Below are positions 7,321-14,306 of a DNA stretch of 16,920 bases, in pieces (position 1 is the first letter of the stretch; each line of letters begins with the position of its first letter). Origin of the DNA: Kosmotogaceae bacterium (GTDB lineage: Bacteria > Thermotogota > Thermotogae > Petrotogales > Kosmotogaceae). Location: NCBI GenBank assembly GCA_003444085.1, contig DLVL01000091.1:1-16920 (forward strand), in the 5' to 3' direction. Under the pieces are notes generated by a model that saw only the letters and a list, made by a program, of their open reading frames with translations, was not told where the DNA came from and did not search any database. Made by a program: the position numbers and the translations under genes.

Positions 7321-7659
7321 ATGATCAAATTGCCTGATCTTTTTCGGGTTGTTTTGAGGATGATATATGACGGAAAAAATGCCGATGAAGTGTATGATCA
7401 ACTATCCCGGGTCGGGATCGATGATGATCAGGTCGATAGAATCTACACTTCAATTATTGGCTTGATTGCCAGGGGAATGGACAAAACCGAAACGGTTTTC
7501 GCAGATACGTATGACATAAGAAGGAGAGTCTTCACAAGAGAAGAACTCTCCGTAATAAAGCATGTACCAAGCCTTTATGATTCAGTTCTGTGGGGTGAGA
7601 TCAGCATAGAGGAGTTTGAATCAACACTTACAGACTTCGGCGGATTTGGGGTTGATTAA
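7321..7659 (+). CDS. Hypothetical 112-residue protein
   Basis: I do not recognise this family. The ATG at 7321 is preceded by GGAGGAGAG (7305-7313) lying in the end of the DUF72 gene; an in-frame ATG at 7267 lies inside that gene and lacks such a site. The protein is acidic, apparently mostly helical, without cysteines or membrane segments. Residues 5-50 read like a helix-turn-helix pair (LFRVVLRMIYDGKNADEVYDQL, then GIDDDQVDRIYTSI). A charged RRRVFTREELS stretch around residues 63-75 vaguely recalls the DUF494/Smg family, too weakly to name. Being co-transcribed with pduL and DUF72 is the only functional hint. It ends 24 bases from the convergent phosphorylase gene. A short hairpin (GGTTG, loop ATTAA, CAACC; 7650-7664) covers its stop codon but has no T-run, so I do not call it a terminator. 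Confidence 0.75.
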   Translation: MIKLPDLFRVVLRMIYDGKNADEVYDQLSRVGIDDDQVDRIYTSIIGLIARGMDKTETVFADTYDIRRRVFTREELSVIKHVPSLYDSVLWGEISIEEFESTLTDFGGFGVD

Positions 7660-7683
7660 CAACCGACTCCTCAATTGATCACT

Positions 7684-10248
7684 TCACGCCCACCTTGCTA
7701 TTGTGAAGAAGTAGCGGTCTGGTAGCCTATCATAGTTCGGAACCACCCGAACAGTATAGGCTATTCGGCCTTCTTGAGGTATGGAAAACTCCCCGAGGTA
7801 TACGTACTCGCCATGAACATCGCTCTTCTCAAGGTTCATAGGAAAAGTAGCAAAATCATCAACTGAACCTTCTTCATTAAGCGTTGCAAGGAAGACCTCC
7901 ACCTTCACATCATCAGGGGTCAGTTCTCCAAGATAGATGTTGGTGGAGAGCCTTATCTTCTCACCAACAGTGATACTTCTCTCAACATCAGAAGCTGTAA
8001 GATTGGGTTTGACTCGAATATGTCCCCAATACCTTGTGAGGTGCTGTTTCCACTGCGCAATCTCTTTGGATTTCTGGAAATCATTGTCTGCCATGAATGA
8101 CGAGAGTTCAGAGCTCTTGAAATAGAGCCTTTGGGCATAATCTATAAGCATTCTATGCGTATTGAATTGTGAAGACACGGTCTTTATTGATTCTTTCATC
8201 TTTTTGACCCATTCTCTGGGGATCCCGTCTTCATCACGCTGGTAGTAAAGAGGAACGATTTCACGCTCAAGTGTCGTGTATATTGATACACTGTCTATTC
8301 GGTCCTGGAGCTCTTCATCGTCGTAATCCCTATCATCACCGATGGCCCAGCCGTTATCCTGAGTGAAGCCTTCGACCCACCATCCATCCATAGTGCTGAA
8401 ATTCAGACAACCGTTCATTGCAGCCTTCTGCCCGCTCGTGCCGCTCGCTTCGTGAGGTCTTCTGGGAGTGTTCATCCAGATATCGCAACTGCTTATAAGG
8501 TGTCTGGCCACGTTCATGTCATAGTTCTCCAGGATAACTATATGGTTCTTGAATTCAGGCATCCTTGACATCTCATAGATCTTCTTCATGAGCTCTTTGG
8601 CAGGATTATCTGCGGGATGCGCTTTACCTGAGAAGATAATCTGTACGGGTCTTTGGGGATTATTCAGTATTGCTTTGAGCCGCTCAATGTCCTTGAAGAT
8701 TATCGAAGCCCTCTTGTACGTTGCAAATCTTCTAGCAAAACCAATAGTAAGAGTATTCTCATCACATATCCTGTCTACCTCAGCAAGATCCTCCACTGTC
8801 TCTCCAAGTCTTCTTCGTTGCCTTCTGAGGCGGGTCTGAACAAAGCTTCTCAGTCTTTTCTTCAGCTGCATGTGAGCATTCCACAACTCATTATCGGGAA
8901 TCTTGTCAATGGCATCCCATACGCTTGAAGAATACACACTCTCTTCCCAGCACTTGGGAAGGTATCTGTCAAATAGAGCCTTCATGTCTTTGTTAAGCCA
9001 GGTCCAGATGTGCACTCCGTTCGTAACATGCGTAATCGGCACCTCAACTGCCGGAAGATCTTCGAAGATATGATTCCACATCTTTCTAGATACTGTTCCA
9101 TGGAGTCTACTAACTCCGTTTGATAAAGCAGATAACCTCAGGGCAAGAACGGTCATTCCGTAGTGTGTCCTTCCATCTTCAAGCCTTTCAGTGCCAAGAT
9201 TCAGAAATTCATCCTTGGTTACACCCAGTTGGTCCCAGAAACCCTGAAAGTGTCTTTCAACCAGATCCAGAGAGAAGACATCATTTCCCGCAGGAACAGG
9301 TGTGTGGGTCGTAAAAACGCTGCTTGCTCTGACAAACTCAATCGCAGTTTCCCAGTCAAGTCCTTTGCCTTGAATGAGCTCGCGGATTCTCTCCAGGGAG
9401 AGAAAAGCTGCGTGTCCCTCGTTCATGTGCCATATGGTGGGGTTGATTCCCAGTAACCTAAGTGCCCGAACACCTCCGATGCCAAGCAGCATTTCTTGCT
9501 TAATACGGTTTTCTGTCCCTCCACCATAGAGCTGTGCGGTTATCATCTTTTCATCGGAGGAGTTCTGATCAATGTCTGTGTCCAGAAGATAGAGAAGAAC
9601 AGTACCTACCCTGCATTCCCATACCTTTGCCCAAACCTTTTTCCCCAGAATAACAACATTTACGTGAATCTCCTGACCATCCTGGTCTCTGGCTGGTTTT
9701 ACTGGTAGATCCTCGAAATCGTATGCTGGAAATGTAGCAGTCTGCCAGCCGTCTTTATCAATCATTTGTGAAAAGTAACCCTGTCTGTAAAGAAGACCTA
9801 CAGCCACAAAACTCATGCCCAGATCGCTGGCTGTCTTCAGATGATCACCCGCCAGGACCCCAAGTCCCCCGGAGTATATCGGAAAAGACTCGTGTAAACC
9901 ATACTCTGCACAGAAGTAGGCTACCTGATTCTTTGCCTTGTCCGGATGCTCTTTTTTGACCCATGTCGTGTTTCTTTTCATGTACGAGTCGACTTTCTCC
10001 AACACTCTCTCAAGTCTTCCTACAAACTCGTCATCGTTTTCCAGTTCAAAAAGCCTCTGCTGGCTCACCCTTCGAAGAAACTTAATAGGACTTCTCTTCT
10101 GGTCGTACCACAGCACAGGGTCCATCATTCTGAAAAGATCCTGAACTTCGTAATTCCATGTCCAGTAGAGGTTATATGCGAGCTCCTCCAGCCTTTCCAG
10201 TCGTTTCGGGAGCTTTGGTACTGCCATTAGTCTCTGAATATACTTCAT
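7684..10248 (-). CDS. glgP: Alpha-glucan phosphorylase (GT35, DUF3417-containing)
   Basis: Releases glucose-1-phosphate from glycogen, maltodextrin or similar alpha-1,4-glucans using phosphate and pyridoxal phosphate. The 854-residue protein has the N-terminal DUF3417 segment (about 10-120: LEELAYNLYWTWN, then YFCAEYGLHES) that marks the short bacterial/archaeal alpha-glucan phosphorylase branch. The glycosyltransferase part follows: SGGLGVLAGDHLK (126-138), HMNEGHAAF (274-282), FTTHTPVPAGND (312-323), ARRFATYKR (505-513) and the cofactor loop EASGTSGQKAAMNG, whose Lys608 should bind pyridoxal phosphate. A beta-rich C-terminal tail (about 750-854) may bind glucan or stabilise the protein. GGAGGT (10255-10260) lies 6-7 bases before the ATG. 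The gene is alone on its strand, divergent from hutU. The symbol follows common annotation of this family; exact glucan preference is not visible. Confidence 0.94.
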   Translation of the reverse strand: MKYIQRLMAVPKLPKRLERLEELAYNLYWTWNYEVQDLFRMMDPVLWYDQKRSPIKFLRRVSQQRLFELENDDEFVGRLERVLEKVDSYMKRNTTWVKKEHPDKAKNQVAYFCAEYGLHESFPIYSGGLGVLAGDHLKTASDLGMSFVAVGLLYRQGYFSQMIDKDGWQTATFPAYDFEDLPVKPARDQDGQEIHVNVVILGKKVWAKVWECRVGTVLLYLLDTDIDQNSSDEKMITAQLYGGGTENRIKQEMLLGIGGVRALRLLGINPTIWHMNEGHAAFLSLERIRELIQGKGLDWETAIEFVRASSVFTTHTPVPAGNDVFSLDLVERHFQGFWDQLGVTKDEFLNLGTERLEDGRTHYGMTVLALRLSALSNGVSRLHGTVSRKMWNHIFEDLPAVEVPITHVTNGVHIWTWLNKDMKALFDRYLPKCWEESVYSSSVWDAIDKIPDNELWNAHMQLKKRLRSFVQTRLRRQRRRLGETVEDLAEVDRICDENTLTIGFARRFATYKRASIIFKDIERLKAILNNPQRPVQIIFSGKAHPADNPAKELMKKIYEMSRMPEFKNHIVILENYDMNVARHLISSCDIWMNTPRRPHEASGTSGQKAAMNGCLNFSTMDGWWVEGFTQDNGWAIGDDRDYDDEELQDRIDSVSIYTTLEREIVPLYYQRDEDGIPREWVKKMKESIKTVSSQFNTHRMLIDYAQRLYFKSSELSSFMADNDFQKSKEIAQWKQHLTRYWGHIRVKPNLTASDVERSITVGEKIRLSTNIYLGELTPDDVKVEVFLATLNEEGSVDDFATFPMNLEKSDVHGEYVYLGEFSIPQEGRIAYTVRVVPNYDRLPDRYFFTIARWA

Positions 10249-10285
10249 TGAAATACCTCCAGTTGGAAAAATCTACCCTTCTACG

Positions 10286-10314
10286 ATTATACGGTAACCA
10301 GTATGATACATCCA
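10286..10314 (-). promoter_or_regulatory. Candidate glgP promoter with strong -10 and poor -35
   Basis: On the minus strand a perfect TATAAT (10291-10286) lies 38 bases before the glgP ATG. At 17 bases upstream the -35 position reads TGGATG (10314-10309), only three of six consensus bases. The start would be near 10279. A good -10 with a weak -35 under repeat elements suggests regulation. Confidence 0.55.
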
Positions 10315-10330
10315 TACGGTGGCTGTATCA
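10289..10330. promoter_or_regulatory. Operator-like repeats in the glgP-hutU intergenic region
   Basis: Two ATACGGT copies lie 25 bases apart (10289-10295 and 10314-10320), each followed by GTAT so as to form ATAC-N8-GTAT (10289-10304) and ATAC-N7-GTAT (10314-10328). An inverted repeat TGATACA (10304-10310) / TGTATCA (10324-10330) spans the second copy. One unit overlaps the glgP -10, the other its -35. No operator family is recognised. The rest of the intergenic region to 10431 holds a weak hutU -10 candidate (TATAGT, 10398-10403, no good -35) and an 8-base palindrome GTATATAC (10402-10409). Confidence 0.45.
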
Positions 10331-10431
10331 CAACAAGCTGGTACAAACTCTCTTCTGAGTTGATTGTCTTAAGAACACTGTACTGATGATGTAGACTTAT
10401 AGTATATACAGGATACTGAGGAGGGGTGAGA

Positions 10432-12093
10432 ATGAAAAAAGTTAAGGCACCCAGAGGAACCAAGTTAACTTGTAAGAGCTGGTTAACAGAAGCAGCAATG
10501 AGAATGCTTATGAATAACCTTGATCCAGAAGTAGCAAAAGATCCGGACAATCTGATTGTGTATGGTGGAATTGGCAAGGCAGCGAGAAACTGGAACTGTT
10601 TTCACAGGATTGTTGAAACGCTCAAGGATCTGGAAGATGATGAAACGCTTATCGTTCAGAGCGGCAAACCTGTGGCGGTATTTACGACAAATGAATGGGC
10701 TCCCAGGGTGCTAATCGCAAATTCCCTGCTTGTTCCAAAATGGGCTACGTGGGAAGACTTCAGAGAATTGGAAGAACGGGGCCTCACCATGTTTGGTCAG
10801 ATGACAGCAGGAAGCTGGATTTACATCGGTACACAGGGCATACTACAGGGTACCTACGAAACCTTCGGGGCAGTTGCCAGAAAGTACTTTGGTGGTTCGC
10901 TCAAAAGAAGGTTTGTCTTGACAGCTGGCCTGGGCGAAATGGGTGGAGCCCAACCTTTGGCTGCAACAATGAACGGAGGGGTTATCTTGAACGTGGAAGT
11001 AAACCCCTGGGCGATAAAGAGGAGATTGGATACGGGCTATCTGGAAACGTCCTTTGATGACCTGGATGAAGCGCTGGGAGCTGTCGGGCAGTCTTTGAAG
11101 GAAGGTGTCCCGAGATCCATAGGACTACAAGGGAATGCTGCAGAGATATATCCCGAGCTGGTTAATAGAGGAGTGGTTCCTGATATAGTTACCGATCAAA
11201 CTGCTGCCCATGACCCTCTAAATGGCTATATACCTGCCGGTTATTCAGTTGAACAGGCTGCAGAGCTCAGAAGAACTGCTCCTGACGAATACCTGGTCAG
11301 GGTTGGAGAGTCTGTTATCACACACCTTGAAGCAATTCTGCATATGAAAAGACAGGGAGCCAGGGTTTTTGAGTATGGCAACAATATTAGAAGACTTGCT
11401 CATGACAGCGGCCTTGAAGATGCCTTTGATATACCCGGTTACGTACCTGAATACATAAGGAATCTTTTCAGCGAAGGAAATGGCCCGTTCAGATGGGTGG
11501 CACTCTCCGGTGACCCTGAAGACATTTACAGGACAGACGAAAAAGTAAAGGAGTTGTTTCCTGAGAACAGGCATCTTACGAACTGGATCGATCTTGCACA
11601 GAGAATGGTGAAGTGGCAGGGGCTTCCCGCAAGGATTTGCTGGCTTAAACATGGTGAAAGGGAAAAGATGGGTGTTGAGATGAACAGGATGGTCGAAAAA
11701 GGGGAGTTGAAAGCTCCCATTGTAATCGGGAGAGACCATCATGATACAGGTTCAGTTGCATCTCCCTACAGGGAAACCGAAGCAATGGCAGATGGTTCGG
11801 ATGCGATTGCAGATTGGCCTGTACTGAATGCACTGCTTTCTGCCAGCAGTGGTGCCACGTGGGTCTCCGTCCACCACGGTGGTGGTGTTGGCATGGGCTA
11901 CTCTATTCACTCTGGAATGGTTGTTGTAGCAGATGGAACGCGTACCTCTGCCGAGAAACTGTCAAGGGTGTTGAACAACGATCCAGGCCTTGGAGTGGTA
12001 AGACATGCAGATGCAGGCTATGAAATCGCGATTGAATCGGTGAAAAAAGGTAATCTCAGTATGCCTATGCTCAAAGAAAAAGCTGAGGAGTAA
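10432..12093 (+). CDS. hutU: Urocanate hydratase
   Basis: Second step of histidine degradation: converts urocanate to imidazolone propionate with tightly bound NAD+. The 553-residue length is typical. Visible hallmarks are YGGIGKAARNW (about 44-54), the NAD-binding loop GLGEMGGAQPLA (about 166-177), DPLNGYIPAGYS, the family signature WQGLPARICW at about 395-404 with its conserved cysteine (about residue 403), and DHHDTGSVASPYRETEAM followed by the glycine-rich VHHGGGVGMGYSIHSG. The ATG at 10432 follows GAGGAGGGG (10418-10426); the in-frame GTG at 10426 overlaps that site and is rejected. No hutH, hutI or hutG is adjacent, so the remaining pathway must be elsewhere or absent. Its last codons and stop lie inside a 28-base palindrome. 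Confidence 0.96.
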   Translation: MKKVKAPRGTKLTCKSWLTEAAMRMLMNNLDPEVAKDPDNLIVYGGIGKAARNWNCFHRIVETLKDLEDDETLIVQSGKPVAVFTTNEWAPRVLIANSLLVPKWATWEDFRELEERGLTMFGQMTAGSWIYIGTQGILQGTYETFGAVARKYFGGSLKRRFVLTAGLGEMGGAQPLAATMNGGVILNVEVNPWAIKRRLDTGYLETSFDDLDEALGAVGQSLKEGVPRSIGLQGNAAEIYPELVNRGVVPDIVTDQTAAHDPLNGYIPAGYSVEQAAELRRTAPDEYLVRVGESVITHLEAILHMKRQGARVFEYGNNIRRLAHDSGLEDAFDIPGYVPEYIRNLFSEGNGPFRWVALSGDPEDIYRTDEKVKELFPENRHLTNWIDLAQRMVKWQGLPARICWLKHGEREKMGVEMNRMVEKGELKAPIVIGRDHHDTGSVASPYRETEAMADGSDAIADWPVLNALLSASSGATWVSVHHGGGVGMGYSIHSGMVVVADGTRTSAEKLSRVLNNDPGLGVVRHADAGYEIAIESVKKGNLSMPMLKEKAEE

Positions 12094-12108
12094 CGTTACT
12101 CCTCAGCT
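12073..12108 (-). terminator. Perfect-palindrome terminator for the rpmE-S1 operon, inside the hutU end
   Basis: Positions 12081-12108 are a perfect 28-base palindrome; each arm is AGCTGAGGAGTAAC or its complement, meeting at AACGTT. Read on the minus strand it is followed by TTTTTCTTT, as expected for an intrinsic terminator. It begins 19 bases after the S1-protein stop codon. On the plus strand it is followed by CATATAATAATT, not a T-run, so termination of hutU is less certain though possible. The hutU stop codon (12091-12093) is inside the hairpin, and the run Lys-Glu-Lys-Ala of hutU encodes the opposite strand's T-tract. Confidence 0.8.
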
Positions 12109-12127
12109 CATATAATAATTGCCAAGA

Positions 12128-12493
12128 TTATCTCTTCTTTATCCCTCTCTTCTTATCCAGCCTTCTGCGATAGGCAGAGAGTTTTTGAGAGCTGTCTTTC
12201 ATGAAACGCCCCAGTTTCTTCTCAAAATCATGGTCACCGCCTCTTTCGGCAGACTCCCTGTTACCAAGATCCTTGATAGATAACTCCCATTTGCCTTCTC
12301 TGGTTGTGCCCATGACCTTTGCCTTAACTGACTGGCCGACCTTCAGGTAGTCATCGATGTTCTTCACGTAATCCTTTGAGACCTTAGAAATGTGGATGAA
12401 ACCTTCCCCACCCTCTTGCAAGGTTACATACGCACCAAACTTCTTCAGGCCGGTCACCTTGCCTTCAACGATGTTTCCTACCTTAACACTCAC
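12128..12493 (-). CDS. Small S1-domain RNA-binding protein
   Basis: A 121-residue protein with one S1 RNA-binding domain at about residues 1-75: VKVGNIVEGKVTGLKKFGAYV, then GFIHISKVS, YLKVGQSVKAKV and WELSIKDL, the usual five-strand pattern. A very basic C-terminal tail follows (about 95-121, ending in RRRLDKKRGIKKR). It resembles the short single-S1 proteins of the YugI/general stress protein 13 type, which associate with RNA or ribosomes; that role here is inference. I start it at GTG 12493, which follows GGAGGT by seven bases and gives an N-terminus (M)SVKVGNIVEGKV typical of the family. An in-frame GTG at 12541 overlaps the rpmE end and has no binding site. It lies 34 bases after rpmE, in the same operon. 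Confidence 0.85.
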   Translation of the reverse strand: MSVKVGNIVEGKVTGLKKFGAYVTLQEGGEGFIHISKVSKDYVKNIDDYLKVGQSVKAKVMGTTREGKWELSIKDLGNRESAERGGDHDFEKKLGRFMKDSSQKLSAYRRRLDKKRGIKKR

Positions 12494-12500
12494 ATGCTCA

Positions 12501-12506
12501 ACCTCC
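12501..12506 (-). promoter_or_regulatory. Ribosome binding site deciding the S1-protein start
   Basis: The minus strand reads GGAGGT, then seven bases (TGAGCAT), then GTG at 12493-12491. This favours the shorter protein over one starting at 12541. The in-frame ATG at 12508-12506 overlaps the binding site itself, so it is an unlikely start. Confidence 0.75.
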
Positions 12507-12527
12507 ATATAGGTTTTGTAGGCGACT

Positions 12528-12737
12528 TCAGTAATCGTCACCGAATTTTGTTCTGAACTTCTGAACTCTTCCCTCCGTATCGATAATCATAGATGATGTA
12601 TCACCTTTGTAATAGGGATGACAGTTTGAACAGAGGTCAATTCTTACGCTCTCCTTCGTGGACCAGAATTTGTGTTCAGCTCCACAAGTACACTTAGCAA
12701 CTACCAGTTTCAGTTCTGGTTGAATCTCCCTTTTCAT
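12528..12737 (-). CDS. rpmE: 50S ribosomal protein L31, zinc-binding form
   Basis: Small protein of the large ribosomal subunit, bridging towards the small subunit. The 69 residues match L31: four zinc-ligand cysteines as C-x-C (16, 18) and C-x2-C (36, 39), the IDLCSNCHPYYKG core and the closing GRVQKFRTKFG. Keeping all four cysteines makes it the zinc-containing type, the form that zinc-poor cells commonly swap for a cysteine-free paralogue. The ATG at 12737 follows GAGGTG (12751-12746). It is the first gene of a short operon with the S1-domain protein and is served by a consensus promoter just upstream. Confidence 0.95.
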   Translation of the reverse strand: MKREIQPELKLVVAKCTCGAEHKFWSTKESVRIDLCSNCHPYYKGDTSSMIIDTEGRVQKFRTKFGDDY

Positions 12738-12771
12738 TTGTATTTCACCTCTCGAGTCTTTGTCCGGAGTG

Positions 12772-12800
12772 ATTATATCATGGCTCTTAAAAGCTGTCAA
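12772..12800 (-). promoter_or_regulatory. Full-consensus promoter for rpmE
   Basis: On the minus strand TTGACA (12800-12795), a 17-base spacer and TATAAT (12777-12772) match the sigma-70 consensus at all twelve positions, and TG one base before the -10 adds the extended element. Transcription should start near 12765, leaving a leader of about 28 bases. This suits high constitutive expression of a ribosomal protein. Confidence 0.88.
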
Positions 12801-12860
12801 AAAAGTCTGCCTGCATAGTATGGTTCTCTTGTGGTAGAGCAATTCGTTCTTCTTCGCTTC

Positions 12861-14306
12861 TTAATAAGATTCTCCGGAAATATCGCGTTCAAACCACGGG
12901 GATATGAAGTGATCCCAGAATTGTTTCAGGATTATTGTTAGCGGAACAGCCAGAAATGCTCCGACTATGCCAAGGACTTGACCGAAAAAGATTATTGCGA
13001 AGATCATTATGACTGGATTTGTCCTTGTATGTCCTCGCATTAGCTTCAGGAAGACAATGAACGCTGCAGTATGAATGATCAGAAGTGCTGCCAGCAAACC
13101 AATGAAGACCAGCAAGTTTCTTGCCGATACCGCGAGCAATATCAACGGAATAATCTCAAAGACGACACCCACAATAGGTATCATGTTCGTTATCGTCGCC
13201 CAGAAACCCATTAGCAAGCTGTAAGGCAGACCAAGCATTCTCACAAGTATTGCAACAATCATTCCAACGAAAATCGATACCAGAACGATAGATGTCACGA
13301 AACGTTCCAGGTTTCTATATGTGTCTTTCAAGAAAGTAACAGCCTCACTCCTGCACGATTTCGGATACAGATGGGGTGAGAATCGTTTGAAAGAAGGAAA
13401 ATAGTAACTGAAATATATAGTCCCAAGAATCACATAGAATAATACTGAACCCAGGGAGCTGAGAAATGCCGGAACCTTCTCAAGCAACTCCCCAGAAAAC
13501 CCTCTGAACCATATTTGCAATTCAAGTAGAGTGCGTCTAACCGTTTCCAGAATCTGGGTTCGAGTTCCTTCGTCAATTGTTCTTGGTATTATCGCCTCAA
13601 CAACATCTCTCCAGATCTCTTTCGAAGGAACTATCAGGGCCTGCTCTATTAGCCTGTTGGCCAGGACCAATGCATTCTTCTCGGTGAGGTGTCTTCTGGT
13701 TATTTCAAGGATCGAATTATAACTTGGCTTCAGCTCAGCATAAGCATCTCCAACAGCAATCAACAGAAAACCTCTCTCTTGAAGAGCAAGTTTAAGCTGT
13801 TCTACGGGAATGGGTAACTGCTCTCTCTCAGCCTCGTAGATCGATTGATAGTAAGATTTAAGCTCTGAACTGAGATCTGCAAGTTGTTCTCTCTCCTCAT
13901 CATCCAATCTCTGTACAAATCCTTCATCGAAAGAGATTCTATCGATGTTTGCATTGATTTCGAAAATACTCACAGGTGTATCCGTGTCAGAGGGAAAGAA
14001 GTCAAGAACGGTGGAGTAGAAATTGCTCGCTTCTCGAACAACTATTGGGACAAGAAAGACTACTACCAGAGCAACAAAAAGAAAGAGAAATACCAGTCCC
14101 ATTATCACAGCTGCAAGTCTTCTGATTCGCAGATAGCGTCCTGCGAACTTGGTCCAGGGTTCGATGATCAATATGATCACAAAACAGATCACAGCAACTG
14201 TTGCAGTTCTTGGAGAAACTGCATATACAGAGAAGAATACCAGGGCGTATAAGACGGAAAGCAAGAATACAGAGAGTTTGCTGTTGCCAAAGAGCTTTTT
14301 CAGCAT
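12861..14306 (-). CDS. AI-2E family membrane transporter
   Basis: A 481-residue inner membrane protein of the AI-2E/PerM family, whose members have been linked to autoinducer-2 export, Na+/H+ antiport or unknown transport; the substrate here cannot be told. Segments 11-30, 35-50 and 63-90 form an N-terminal membrane block. A long, largely soluble charged region (about 91-277) follows, then the conserved C-terminal block with helices near 280-302, 337-358, 363-393, 397-421 and 430-462. The family signature is TNPVIMIFAIIFFGQVLGIVG..LAVPL (429-456). The soluble insert looks longer than in many homologues, which are often about 350 residues. The ATG at 14306 lies in TAATG, overlapping the asparaginase stop by one base, with AAGGTGGGAGG just upstream. 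I see no clear terminator after it. Confidence 0.9.
   Translation of the reverse strand: MLKKLFGNSKLSVFLLSVLYALVFFSVYAVSPRTATVAVICFVIILIIEPWTKFAGRYLRIRRLAAVIMGLVFLFLFVALVVVFLVPIVVREASNFYSTVLDFFPSDTDTPVSIFEINANIDRISFDEGFVQRLDDEEREQLADLSSELKSYYQSIYEAEREQLPIPVEQLKLALQERGFLLIAVGDAYAELKPSYNSILEITRRHLTEKNALVLANRLIEQALIVPSKEIWRDVVEAIIPRTIDEGTRTQILETVRRTLLELQIWFRGFSGELLEKVPAFLSSLGSVLFYVILGTIYFSYYFPSFKRFSPHLYPKSCRSEAVTFLKDTYRNLERFVTSIVLVSIFVGMIVAILVRMLGLPYSLLMGFWATITNMIPIVGVVFEIIPLILLAVSARNLLVFIGLLAALLIIHTAAFIVFLKLMRGHTRTNPVIMIFAIIFFGQVLGIVGAFLAVPLTIILKQFWDHFISPWFERDISGESY

Noticed and set aside
7650..7664. Hairpin GGTTG/CAACC between convergent genes as a terminator
   Set aside because: Only five pairs, and no T-run on either strand.
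7937..10230. Plus-strand open frames opposite the glucan phosphorylase
   Set aside because: They lack binding sites and recognisable domains and shadow a strongly conserved gene on the other strand.
12494..12541. Longer S1 protein from GTG 12541
   Set aside because: No ribosome binding site, overlaps the rpmE stop region, and adds residues unlike the family N-terminus.
12795..12806. T-run on the minus strand after the AI-2E gene as its terminator
   Set aside because: No stable hairpin precedes it; the run merges into the TTGACA of the rpmE promoter.
12738..12842. N-terminal extension of L31 upstream of 12737
   Set aside because: It would run through the consensus promoter, and L31 normally starts where the ATG at 12737 places it.
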